Assembly: GCA_017354895.1 (NCBI GenBank)
Contig: CP071493.1
Location: 7,936,001-8,000,000, forward strand
Source of the DNA: Podospora comata
Taxonomy: Eukaryota > Ascomycota > Sordariomycetes > Sordariales > Podosporaceae
Length of the DNA stretch: 64,000 nt
Direction: 5' to 3'
Position 1 is the stretch's first letter, and every line of letters starts with the position of its first letter. The notes under the pieces were generated by a model. It searched no databases and had not been told where the DNA came from. It worked only from the letters and a program-made list of their open reading frames with translations. The position numbers and the translations under genes are program-made. Positions 22,024 to 33,091 of this stretch are shown one piece after another.

Positions 22024-24119
22024 ATGGTATCAGTAGCCTCTCTTCTTAACCCGGAGTCTCCTCGGGCTCCGTTGCCAAGTTCTCGACCCAGTCAATTCGC
22101 TTCACCTTCAGCTCGTCCAGCTGTCGCCTTTACATCAGGACCATCACCCGACAGGCCGGTGGCCAGGACAGCAAACATGCAAGACGATCCCAGACCAGCT
22201 CGACATGCAGTCAGAGGCATGGTCAACTATCCACCGTTCGAGGACCTGGATGCAGCCTCGCTCCACGAGGTCCACAGGTTCCATGTGTCAGATCTGCGGG
22301 AGATTCAGAGCAACTGCCGCCGGATTCCTTACCACAGCCAAAAGAAAGACTTCTATCAGAAGACCGGGCGAGAAAGCTTCGAAGGTAAACCAACAAGAAG
22401 TCCGGACTGCATCGCGGGATACCTGTACTGACTTTGACAGTTTTCGAGTACTCTTTTAGACTTCCCAGGGACAGTCGCCTTCGATCAGACAACACTTACA
22501 CCGTCATGTGGGATTACAATGTTGGCCTTGTGCGCATGACTCCATTCTTCAAGTGTCTTGAATACGGGAAGGTTTGTTTGTTCCGGTGCTCGGTCCTGGA
22601 TGAGGAGGGAAATTTGCTGATTACATTAGACTACTCCTGCGAAAATGCTCAACCAGAACCCGGGGCTCAAGGACATTACGCACAGCATCACTGGGGGATC
22701 TATTATCGCCCAAGGTATGCTATGCACGAGAGATTACCTACGATATCTATGCTAATGCATGTCGCAGGCTACTGGATGCCATACTCCTGTGCCAAGGCTG
22801 TCTGTGCAACATTCTGTTACCAGATTGCAGGTGCCTTGATTCCCCTATTCGGCCCAAGTTTCCCCTCGGAGTGCATTCGGGAAGGCATGCCTGGCTACAA
22901 ACACATGGTCATCGATCCCGACATCATTGCCAAAGCTAGGCTGGAGGCAAGGCGACTGCTACATCTTCCAACACCACGCAGTGGCCCTCTACTCAGTCCA
23001 CGCATGTCTCGCAGCGTCAGTCCTCGACCATGTCCACGACCGCCCCGGCTGGCCGCCGAGCCCTACAGCAACCGGATAGACTACGATCGACCGATGCCTT
23101 TGAGTCCGCATAGTAACGCAGACCACGAATTCTATGCTGGATCGCCTGATATCTACAGTCGTAATACACCCACCGAGTTCATGCCCGGCGGATATGGGAC
23201 TGGTATCCGTCCACCACCAATGAACACTCCAACAAGATGGACTCCAGTAAACCTTCCACGGCCGTATCCATCGTATCGCTCTGATTCATTTACTGAACGG
23301 GAGCAGCGTCGCCCGCAGCATCAACACCATCAATATTCGCAACCGTGGACAAGGAACAACATTGAAGACAAGTCCTACGGATCTCGAGCCAATCCATGGC
23401 TCTCGGCAGTTCCACGTATTCCACCACCATACCCTCAACGCGCCATACGGTCCCCCACCATTCAAAATACTACTGCACGACCATACGAGCGTCCCGCGTA
23501 TACGCTACCACCCATTCGAAGTCTCTATCAAAGCCTTGGTGCGAATAAACGGACATTTGATCAGATCGAGCGGCCTACAAGCAGTCACTCCACGCCCGCA
23601 ACTGACCAAAGGCCGGATATTAGTCCTTACCCCAAACTCCGTGGTCTTCCTCCTGCCTCGCGATCCCTAAGCCCGAGTATGCAACCAGTTAGGCCGGCTT
23701 CGGAGGAGGATGCTGCGCTAACACTGATGCGACTTTGCGAAAAAACGAGCAAGCAGGCGGAGAAACAGGAGCGAGAGCAGAGCCAAGATGATGCCATCCC
23801 GGAGAGTTCAGGTGTGGGACCAAAAGGCGAGAGCAATACTATTTCCAGCAGCCTGGTAACGACTATCGGCAGTCCTACGTGCAGCAGCGGCGGCCAGACA
23901 AGGGTATGGAGCGAGGATGCTGATTTGAAGATGGAGCACGCCAGCACACCGTCATCTCCACATGCTGGTGACGCCAATGTGACTTCCACACCCAATTCAC
24001 TGGCCACCAGGTCCGTGTCCTCCTCCTCTGACGCCGACGACGAAGACAATGATGATTTCAACGACGACGTAAGTCCCAGGCGCAGGGGAGGGTCAAAGAG
24101 GAGGAGGGTTCTGAGCTGA
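22024..24119 (+). CDS. APSES-type DNA-binding protein, Xbp1-like
   Basis: Predicted nuclear transcription regulator. Four exons: 22024-22384, 22441-22571, 22630-22714, 22768-24119, giving 642 residues. Exon 3 (85 nt) is out of frame with its surroundings unless spliced. Spliced, it restores TTPAKMLNQNPGLKDITHS and then QGYWMPYSCAKAVCATF. The conserved block at about residues 118-250 (VFEYSFRLP, MWDYNVGLVRMTPFFKC, AGALIPLFGPSFPSECI, MVIDPDIIAKARLEARRL) matches the APSES/KilA-N-like domain of fungal proteins annotated as related to yeast Xbp1, a stress and cell-cycle repressor. The remaining 390 residues are Pro/Ser/Arg-rich and disordered, ending in an acidic run and the basic SPRRRGGSKRRR, a likely nuclear-localisation signal. 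Family is fairly sure, target genes unknown. Start context CCGCCATGG is strong. Confidence 0.82.
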
Positions 24120-26415
24120 TATGATGAAATCTGGCTGCTGCTCTCGATGTTCATTTTACGCTACACTGCCAGTATTCCTGGGGTTTTGCTCAAGTCATTA
24201 TCCATTTCATTCTCATCTTCCACATGTCACTACTTCACTTTTACCTAAATAGCCAACACCACCTGCCACGTGGGTGGGATTTGGGGAGCCAGGTCTCGGG
24301 CTGGTTTTGTCGGGTATGGATTTCATGGTATGAGCAAAGGGTTGAGGGAAATTTCTGGTGTTTCGAGGCAATGGGACAAGAAAAGAAAAAGGAGGCGCTT
24401 CGGTTTGGGGGGTTTTTATCCACAAGGCGGTTGGCGAGCATTGATATTGGAATGTTACTGCTTGTTCTTTGCATATTTTACCTGAGTTCATGGCTATGCT
24501 TATCGGTCTTTTCTTGTTTTGTTTCCTTCGTTTTCATAATTCTTGAATGTTTGGCATTGCTGCTGGGGAAGTTTTTTGGGTGAGGAACAGAAATCGAAAA
24601 GCTAGACACGGTCGGGCAAACACGAAGAGGACTTTGGCCCGGTGTGTATGTGTGTGTGTATGTGTGTGTGTGTGGGTGGGTGCTTCTTTTGACAATACCA
24701 ATTAGATGGGGTTATCTAGCGAGTAGCGAAAGCAAACATACAAACAATCGATCGGTTCTCGTTCTCTGGCAGGTGACAAACATCAGGTAGAACGAATATT
24801 GCTTTTTGGACATTCAATTCAACCACCCTCCTAGGTCTGCAAATACTCACCGTCATAACAAGCTATCAGGCTGTGCTGGAGGCTCAAGACGCAGGAACTA
24901 GGAAAATCTTGAACGACATTCCATGACGTGCATGACCTGACATGAGGCGCGTAGGTGTTTAACTGTGGTGGAACACCTGTTTGGAAACCCATCACATAGG
25001 TACCTTACCTTGACTCTTCTCATCGGGCCGGGCCGGGGGAGGGTAAAACCCAGAAGAACGATATCCAATGAAGTTCGGCACACAGAACGAATGATGGAAC
25101 TTTGTGTTTCTGATGCGATGCTGATGAGTCACTGCAAAGGGGTTGGAGTTACATTTTGAACTTGGTTACAGTCGTTAAGAATGGAAGTGAATGGTTGGGG
25201 GGAGGCGGGGTGAGATGGGGAGATGAGTTGATTAATCGGTTGTACAGATGTGAGATGCAGGTGCTGGGGTCTCACGACAGGATCTTGTAGGGTTATGCAG
25301 AGTTTAGTGTCTTGTACAAGTAGAAATAGGAAGTGATAGAGAAGAATGGAGGTGAGTGTTTACTTACCTCTGAAAATGTTGAGAGTACGAGCAGTTTGTC
25401 TTTTCAAGCTCTAAGCTCCTGCCTCAAGCTCTAAGTAAGGACACTGCACAAGTTCTTCGTCTAGAATTTCTTGTCCGCTGTTCGACAGAGCCCACGCCCT
25501 CTCAAATTTCGGGTTGAAAACTGCCTGGCAGGGCAGCCAGTGATTTGAAGAGATTATTTATGACTCTTTTAGCCCTATAAAAGTTTGTGAGATAGGCTTC
25601 TAGAATTTCTGGGGTTGACTGGCAAGTTTTGTGCGGTGGTGTTGGAAGCCGTGGCATGTCAACACGAACTGGAAAAGGGGCGTTGCCAAGGTAACTTGCT
25701 CAAGTCCGGCATCGCTCCACTTTCATGATATTGCCATCAAACCGCCGAACACAGACACTTTGTGCATGGAAAAAATGAAGAATTCATGTGGTAGAAGAAG
25801 CTTTCAGTTTTTACATCCCTACAGTTGTCATCAGTGTATCTGATGGAAGCTTCATCGTGTGTTAGTGGCGCCGCCCCATGCGTCATCTGGAACTACCTTA
25901 GTTTTCACAACTGGGGTATGGGATGGGAACACTATCGTCGAGAGTTGTGATGGTTTTAACAGGATTGCTATTTATTGGAATTTCACTGCGACATGGCGAG
26001 TATCGCGGCACTGTTCGGCAGAAATACTCACCCCAGGCCTCAACTGGTGCGTTGACCGGATTTTGCGTCTCCATACTCCCATCGCCTCTTCTGTGTGAGG
26101 CACCAATTGTCCGTTACGAAACCTTAAGCAAGCCCCCACCGTTTGGTATAATATCTCTCTGGTTGGGACAAAAACCTTTAATCCTGAGCTTCCGTTGTCG
26201 CATCCTGCCTTGTGGAACGGACCTCTTGCATCGAATCCACGACATCAAAGCCCTCTCCTCCCACACCTTCAATAAGTCACACGGAATTGGCGCGTGTACT
26301 CAAATAGACAACAATTACCACCGAGAATTCTTTGACCGTTAGCTGCGTCCGCAGCCACGCAGCCTCCTCGAAGCTTCCGCAAGCTCCAACACCAACGGCA
26401 GCTGCAGCACCCAAC
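24120..26415. other. Intergenic region with simple repeats
   Basis: 2.3 kb without a convincing gene. It includes the 3' flank of the Xbp1-like gene, a GT-rich simple repeat at about 24641-24675, and the leader of the small Cys-rich gene. The longest open frame (25923-26342, 139 codons) has no motif and stops just before the next gene. Confidence 0.45.
24641..24675. repeat. GT-rich microsatellite
   Basis: An imperfect run of GT/GTAT units on the plus strand, between the Xbp1-like gene and the small Cys-rich gene. Confidence 0.75.
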
Positions 26416-26853
26416 ATGTGCGAAATCCAAGAACGCCACGACAAGCGATGTGGCCACCTCGTCGAGATGTCTTATGAGTCCTGTAAGTTTCTTTGCAAAA
26501 AGAATTGCCTCCGTATCGCTCATCACTAATCTCCGTCTTCTACCCTCACAGGCGAAGATGCATGCGGCAACTGGGAAGTCTTCAACTGGCACACACACCT
26601 CGTTCGCTGCGGGATGCCCCGGTGCGTGGAGCTCCGCAGGCAAATGAGGAGGTTCCAGAGAACACAGCGACGGATGGTGATCAATCAGTTTTCTTCCTCG
26701 CCCAGGGCTCAAGAGTTGCGATCTGATGACACGAAGATGGAGGATAAGGAGGAGCCCCAAGTCGAGCATAAAGAAAAAAGTATGCCAACGCCAAAATCTG
26801 CGACTGCGACCGAGAACCAGGAGAAGAGGAGGGACTTTTGGGGTGTTATATAA
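26416..26853 (+). CDS. Small Cys-rich protein of unknown function
   Basis: Not recognised. Exons are 26416-26482 and 26552-26853 (intron 26483-26551, GTAAGT...CACAG), giving 122 residues. The intron interrupts a Cys codon and is needed to keep the frame. The N-terminal half has six Cys and three His in about 60 residues: MCEIQERHDKRCGH, then SCEDACGNW, then HTHLVRCGMPRC. The spacing suggests a metal-binding or disulfide-rich knob. No signal peptide is present, so an intracellular zinc-binding module is more likely. The C-terminal half is basic, then Lys/Glu-rich and probably disordered. It lies tail to tail with the Cns1 gene. Splice sites, start context and Cys clustering argue for a real gene; function cannot be assigned. 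Confidence 0.65.
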
Positions 26854-27187
26854 GAACCGTTTCTCTTTGTTTTCTTGAAGTTTTTTGTGTTTTGTTGTTC
26901 TCTTCTGTGTGGAAACAGATGCTTATTAGTTCTTAGTTCACGCAGATGAACGAGCATGGAACTTCGAGTACATGAACATCGACTAGTACAACATCAGTTT
27001 GTAGCATGAAATGGCTTGGATACGAGAGGTTTTGTCATGAAGACTGACGTGTAGTTGAATAGTTACAGATGGGCGTGCCCGAGAGTCTTCAGTTAGTGGC
27101 ATAATGATATTGGAGCATTGCCTTTCTTTTTGGGTACATAATCCTCAACTACAGCCTCCTTTTGATGTCACGAGCAGTGGGTATCAC
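26854..27187. other. Convergent 3' region
   Basis: 330 bp between two converging genes, containing T-rich sequence after the Cys-rich gene. It probably holds both 3' untranslated regions. Nothing else is seen. Confidence 0.5.
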
Positions 27188-28552
27188 CTACTTCCTCCCA
27201 AGCTTCTTCTCCTTCCAGTCCTTCACCCAGCCCTCTGCCTTCCCCTTGGGCACCACGAAAATCTTGAGTAGATCATTCACAATCTCCACGTTGCCACTGC
27301 TCAACACTTTGAGCAGTGATACTTTCTTGCCCACCTTTGCCAACCCTCCACTGACTGTCTCAACGTAGCACTCGACATTGTTCGCCGTGTATTTGTTTTC
27401 TCTGTCCCATGGCAGAGGGAACACATACCCAAAATGCTGCTCCAAGCTCTCTGTCTCGTTAAACGCCTTGATGAAATCGCTCTCATAGTCGGCAGGATAC
27501 AGCAGCATCGTCGGCACCGAAAGGGAACTCTGGGGATCCAGCGGGTCGGGAACAAGCTGGACATGCGCGTCCTCCATGTCAGGCGGCTTCCCGGTCGACC
27601 TCGTCTTGATGTTTCTAGCCTCCAGTGCTGCTTTCAACAGCACCTCCTTTCTCCTGGCATCAGCCGCCCTTTTCTCCTCGGCCTTCTTGTGCGCCGTCAC
27701 TGTCTCGTTCTTGGCGATGATCTCCTTGGCCAGCTGCTGCAACGCCGCGTTCGAAGAGTCAATCTCTAACCCCCTCGCGCAAGCATCATCCGACTCGACG
27801 ATCTTGTTCACCGCCAACAGCGCCTTTGCAGACCGGTAAAAGGCCTTGACGTTCTTCGGATTCAGCCTCAGCGCAGCCGCGCAGTCCAACGTGCAAGACC
27901 GGTAGTTCTTCAGCTCCAAATGACAAGCCGCCCGGTTGACGTACAACTGCTCCAACAGCGTCCTCTCCTTTTGCGTTTCTTCAGGGTCATCCTCCACCTC
28001 TTCATACTCCTCTTTTGTCGCTGTCTTCTCATCCTCCTTGACAACCCCCGACCCATCATTCTCCGCCAACCTCTTCTTCTCCCTCTCCTCAAAAGCCTTC
28101 TGCTCCTCCTCGCTCCTCATCGCCACCTCCTGCTGCTTCTGAACCTTTTTCTTGATCCCCTTACTCCGTCTAAACTCCTCCGCCTGCAAGATCTGGACTC
28201 CCTTCCCGTAAAACTCCTTCGCATCAGCCCACTTCTTAGCCTTGAAGCACTCATTCCCCTGCTCCTTGAAGTTGAGGCCGTTTTCCAAAGGCGTGCCGTC
28301 ATAGGCAAGAGACTGCAAAGCGGCAAGCTCCTCGTTCTCTTCAGCGTCGTCCAGCTCGGTCATGAACAGCGGGTGTTTGTTCAAGTCGGCGATCGTCTCC
28401 TCGAGCGTCATGCCTGTGTTGACCTTGTAACCGGCTGGCAGGCCGGGGAACATGGTGGAGAGGTCGGCTCCTGCCGGGGGAGGGGCAGGGCCGATTGGGA
28501 CATTGTTGTCATCCAGCTTGAGGTCTCTGGTATCGTTGGCGAGATTATCCAT
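27188..28552 (-). CDS. CNS1: TPR Hsp90 co-chaperone, Cns1/TTC4 family
   Basis: Cytosolic co-chaperone that binds Hsp90/Hsp70 tails through a TPR clamp; in yeast it is essential and acts on translation elongation factor folding. Single exon of 454 residues. The N-terminal family signature is present (ETIADLNKHPLFMTELDD). The first TPR starts around residue 92 (GLNFKEQGNECFKAKKWADA). A long charged insertion (about 130-190, EEQKAFEEREKKRL) separates it from the next TPRs (LYVNRAACHLELKNY; NPKNVKAFYRSAKALLAVN). The C-terminal 130 residues match the Cns1/TTC4 wheel domain, with FPLPWDRENKYTANNVECYV. No splice site is required. Confidence 0.92.
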   Translation of the reverse strand: MDNLANDTRDLKLDDNNVPIGPAPPPAGADLSTMFPGLPAGYKVNTGMTLEETIADLNKHPLFMTELDDAEENEELAALQSLAYDGTPLENGLNFKEQGNECFKAKKWADAKEFYGKGVQILQAEEFRRSKGIKKKVQKQQEVAMRSEEEQKAFEEREKKRLAENDGSGVVKEDEKTATKEEYEEVEDDPEETQKERTLLEQLYVNRAACHLELKNYRSCTLDCAAALRLNPKNVKAFYRSAKALLAVNKIVESDDACARGLEIDSSNAALQQLAKEIIAKNETVTAHKKAEEKRAADARRKEVLLKAALEARNIKTRSTGKPPDMEDAHVQLVPDPLDPQSSLSVPTMLLYPADYESDFIKAFNETESLEQHFGYVFPLPWDRENKYTANNVECYVETVSGGLAKVGKKVSLLKVLSSGNVEIVNDLLKIFVVPKGKAEGWVKDWKEKKLGRK

Positions 28553-29235
28553 TTTGGGCGGTTTCTCCTTTTTTTGGATTTTTTTTTGGAGATGACTAAG
28601 TGAGAGACTGAAACTGAGCTATTTGCGACCCAGTGAGAAAACCAGCCAGTCCCGTTAAAACGGGTATGTTGGGTTGGCCGTCGACAGATAACCGTAGACA
28701 AAAGTCGTAAGCTATACAGAGAAATGTCCAAATAAGCAAGCCGTTTGTAGAGAAATTTTTGAGGGACGTATTTCTTCTCTTGCCCAACGCGAGATCGGTT
28801 TGTTTCTTCCCGCTCTGGTGGAGTGGCAATGGTGAGGTTGGAAAAATTAATAACCTTGGGGTTAGGGTTCGTCTCGAGCGGGGAAGCTCCTTGAACCATC
28901 GTCAACCCTGACACAACCCTGACCAAGGCACAAGCAAGCAGAGTGTCAAGTTCGAGAACAGAATAACAGAAATCTATATTCGTGACCCATATCTACAGTT
29001 CCGTCTATGGTATAATCCCAATGCTCACCATATTAAGCCAGTCGTCGGATATCATAACCGTCGTGAGCGCAGCGCTGTGACGAACAGAAAACAAGAAAGA
29101 ACCCAAACGCCTCGCCTCGCTTCTATAAATCCCGACCCTGTTCTATTCCACCGCCCATCCATATCACTATCCCCCTGAAAAATATCCATTATAAGCACCC
29201 TCAATTACTTTAGCATCAAAAGCTTTGCCCACCAC
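28553..29235. other. Intergenic, Cns1 promoter / MFS 3' flank
   Basis: 680 bp between two minus-strand genes, with an A/T-rich run just upstream of the Cns1 start. No gene is visible. Confidence 0.5.
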
Positions 29236-30865
29236 CTAGGGTTCAAACCGTTCCTCCTCCTCAGTTTTCCGGGCTGGATATCTCTTTACAGAGAAGCACT
29301 GCACCGCACCAAAAACAGCCACAAGGGCACTCCCCCACCAGGCAAGCGCTGTGCAATCCACCCTCTTCCCCATGGCATAAAGATACCCGGCAACGGGTGG
29401 TGCGATCATGCGGCAGGCGGCACCAGCACTTGCCGCAAGACCGTTGACCTTGCCCAGCACTGACGGGCTGGGTGTGGCCTCCTTGATTAAGATAAGAAGT
29501 AAGGGGTAAAGAATAATCGACAAGAAGTTCCGGACTCCGAGGCAGAAGTAAACGGCAGGGTAGAGGAGCTGATCGGGGACGTAAAGAAGGCCGGGAACAA
29601 TCATGTATGCGATCGGGTGGAGAACCGTCACAATGATGAAGAGCCTATGCACACCTATCCGCTCGGCCAGTGGCGGAAAGATGACGGCTTGAACGACCAA
29701 CGCGATGATGCCTTGAACGGCAAGAATCATGCCGACAGCCTGGAGAGAGAGGCCCAGGCCGCCGGGGGAGTAGAGCGGGTTGACCGTGCCAAACAAGGCG
29801 TGAATAGGAACTCGGTCGTCCTCGAAGAAGATGGGCATAAGGTGATCGTAGGTCATGGAATGGTAGGTGAAGATAGAGAGGGAAACGACGACAGCCATAA
29901 TTCTCTTGGAGAATATATTGGCGTGCTGCTTCTCGATGTCTTTTGGCTCCTTGATATCTCGATCCCGCATGGTGCCATAGTTTTCGTCTCGCATGTCAAC
30001 GGCCGGGCGCTTGATGGCGTCTGACGTCTCGATCAGGGGGGTATTCTCGGAGAGGAACGTGTGGTCGGGGAGGGAGATGCGCGGCTGCATGTCGGGATGT
30101 GTCTCTTCCAGCAAGAAGTAGCCCATCGTGATGCTGACAAGAAGAAGCGCAGCACAAATAAGATTCGGTAGGAGGTAAGGGAAGCGCTGGAAGAGAGAGC
30201 CCGTGGGAAATAGGTGGGGGTACGACTCGTGGGGGTCTGCAAACAAACCCCCTATCATGGGTCCAATGATCGTACCGACACTCCAAACAAACGGCACTGT
30301 TATTAGTTAGCCCAGCAAATTTCGAAACAAGAAAGCTTGCGAAATAACGTACTGATAGAGTATGCCTTCGGCTCGTGCTCAGGCTTTGTCACCAGCTCGC
30401 CAACCATGGTCTGGATGACGGCAATATTGCCGTTCAAAAGCCCACCGATGACTCGCCCAGCCAAGGCGATCCAAATGTTGTAAGCAAAGCCCACCATGAT
30501 CATGCTAAACATGGTTCCCACGCATCCCAGTAACAACACGGGCTTTCGCCCAATGCGGTCCGAGAGCCCTCCCCAATACATACCCATCAAGGCCTCCGCA
30601 AGAGCGAAGGACGAGATGAGGAGGCCAGCATAGAATGAAGCATCTTCTTCATTTCCAATCTGATACCGTTTGATCAAGGCCCAAGCATAAGGGAAAATCG
30701 AGGTGAGCGCAATTGGCTCGGCAAGGCGGACAATTGCTACAGAAAAAGGTTAGATATTCGAAAGCCCCATCTCAAAACGTGGCGGAAAATGAACCCACCG
30801 AGAATGAACAGCTGAAAAGCAGGGAACTTCTCCGGGTCGCGGCGACTCGGTGTCTTCAGTGTCAT
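29236..30865 (-). CDS. Major facilitator superfamily transporter
   Basis: Twelve-helix secondary transporter, probably plasma or vacuolar membrane. Three exons: 30865-30799, 30736-30353, 30296-29236 (introns of 62 and 56 nt), giving 503 residues. The first exon gives the typical start (MTLKTPSRRDPEKFPAFQLF), and joining it to exon 2 yields ILAIVRLAEPIALTSIFPYA. MFS motif A is plain (YWGGLSDRIGRKPVLLLG), and VWSVGTIIGPMIGGLFADP is the antiporter-type motif C. This arrangement is found in fungal drug:H+ antiporter relatives similar to yeast YCR023C and plant ZIF1-like proteins. The loop between helices 6 and 7 is long and charged. Substrate cannot be told. A 2.2 kb gap lies upstream. Confidence 0.9.
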
Positions 30866-33091
30866 CGTGTGCTGGTGAAGCTTGCAATTTCACAAAGCCA
30901 AGGAGACAGGAAAAGAGAGGTTGTCAAGCCGAGAGATTAAGAATGATAGTTGCGTGCAAGGACCCTGTAAACTAGGGTAAACTTCGTGTTGGAGAACAAG
31001 AAGGTAGAAGAGAGACTACAGAGAGAGAAAAAGTGGCAAACCTCGACAGCGAGCATGAGAGTGGTAATATATCAATGGGAGCAACTCTAGCCCACTCACT
31101 GTCTTCTGAAAGCTGTTGACATGGCAAGAAACCAAGAGCGGGAAAAAATTATGGACCCTTTGGCGCATTGATACGTCTGGGACCAGGCGTCGAACATTCC
31201 ATGATGGCTGTAGTGTTCCAGACACACGGTCCGGCTACTATCAGTTGATAGCTAATATCCTACCTTGCCGCGTCTTCCCTGGGGGGTGAATATCGAAGAT
31301 CACCTTTCTGCAAGCGGCAGTGACAGGGCCAAGACCGCAGAAAAACGAACGCGGAAGCTCTTCCGGTGCATGTTGCGTGCTTCACCCAGCCATCGGAGAA
31401 AATGAGCAAGGTAAAGACACGGAACGAGCCAAAAGAGGTTGCGCAGGAAAATATCGACTGAGAATGGTCGGTAGCTCGGACCGTGGGTGAAGAAGGCAAA
31501 CTGAGCAAGCTTGTGAACCCTGTGCTGATCTGCTGGGATGGACAAAGGTGAGCCGAAAGCTGTCTCCACAACCGTTGGTTGACCCTAGCGTCGAACATGC
31601 TGGTGTTGTTGAGCTCTGGCCAATCAGAAGCTTTCAGCTACTGTGGGGAACCCTTCCACTGCAGCACTGCAGCGGCGGCAGGCCACCGCAAGGAAACTCG
31701 CTCCGATATCAAAATCTTTGTGCGCTTGAATCCTGCAAAAATCGCGATTTCTGTGAATCATGGAAATCCTCGCATTGGTTGGCAGCCAGCAGCATCACAC
31801 ACACCATGGCTTCTTGGGCCTGCTCTCTTGTCAGAAATCAGTTCGCTGCAGTGATAAACCGATGGGCATCCATTACCTAGGTGCTCGTCGACAGAGACAC
31901 GGCCCGTCGTCCGTTTCCTTATCAGTTGGTGATCTGATAATGTTCTTATCTCGGTCTATCTCGCTCGGCACGCACGACAATCCAAATTCTCTCACAACAG
32001 CCTGATTACTACATTGCATACAGCCAGTCAGTCCATGTTACGAATGCTCTTCCTTTGGGTCATCTCGATGACGATCTATTATCGGCCGCAACTCGGCAGC
32101 TTCGACGGCGCCAAGGTTGACAGCGGGAAGCGGTGACTCGGTCAAATGTTTGTTTGGCCTCCTTAACGCCGCTTAGAAGAATGCGACAACGCCATCCGGC
32201 CTTTTTTTCGTCCCAATCTTGTGGGGTGTCATCCACCACCCGTTGAAGCAACCTAAGCGTGCGCCGGCACCGGGCTACTGTTTCGGTGGCCGTGCTGTCA
32301 GGACAGTTGTCGGTGAGCAACTATGAACCCCTGAGGATTGGCACAAGCTACACAAGCAAGCGGCTTCCGACTGCAGTGCTGTGACGCTGCAAGACAACCC
32401 TTCGTATGACGATTTCTCGCCCAGGCGCAATGGCGAGCCAGAGCCTTATCGGCCTGCATCTCCTCGCAAGCCGGATGAACCCTAGCTCTCTGTCTGCTAG
32501 CCCGTCACCTCTCCTGCAGGTCACATCGACTCGCATTGTCTCCTAAGCCTTTGCATATGCCCTATGCCGACTTGCATCCACTGGGCTCAACTCGGCCAGA
32601 TCCTTCGACTCACTCATCGTGAACATTATGAGGACGTACAGACTGTCCTACTTGGTACGCAGGAAGTCACGAACTAACAACTGGACATATGGAAGAGATG
32701 TCACACCAATGTCCCCCAGATAAGAAAGATACAGACAACACCGCAACACCTTGCTTCTGAACTTGCAGAAATGGCAAGCAAGAGCTTTCATTTCCGAGTA
32801 GATACTGATCTATCATGACGGAAACCTGCATCAAGCTTGCTTCGCTTGAGCTACATGCCGAGATAAGGAGGGCCGCTGTAACCTCTGATCGTAGTGTACC
32901 CATCGGTGCCCAAGCACCGGACTCACGAAGCTACCGGCCTTGTCTGCTCCTTGTACCCGAGCAGCACAAGCTGAGACTGACTGCCGGGTATGGCCAGGGC
33001 AAATCTAGCTAGGTTTCGTCCCGTGTCGACATAGGAGCCCGTTATAAGCCTCCCGTTCCCGCATGCTCCTACCTGGCAGGCTAGTAGAGCA
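30866..33091. other. 2.2 kb intergenic region
   Basis: No convincing gene on either strand. All open frames are short (112 codons or fewer), with no splice-consistent extension. It contains the MFS transporter promoter and the 3' flank of the HELAH-motif gene. Confidence 0.45.
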
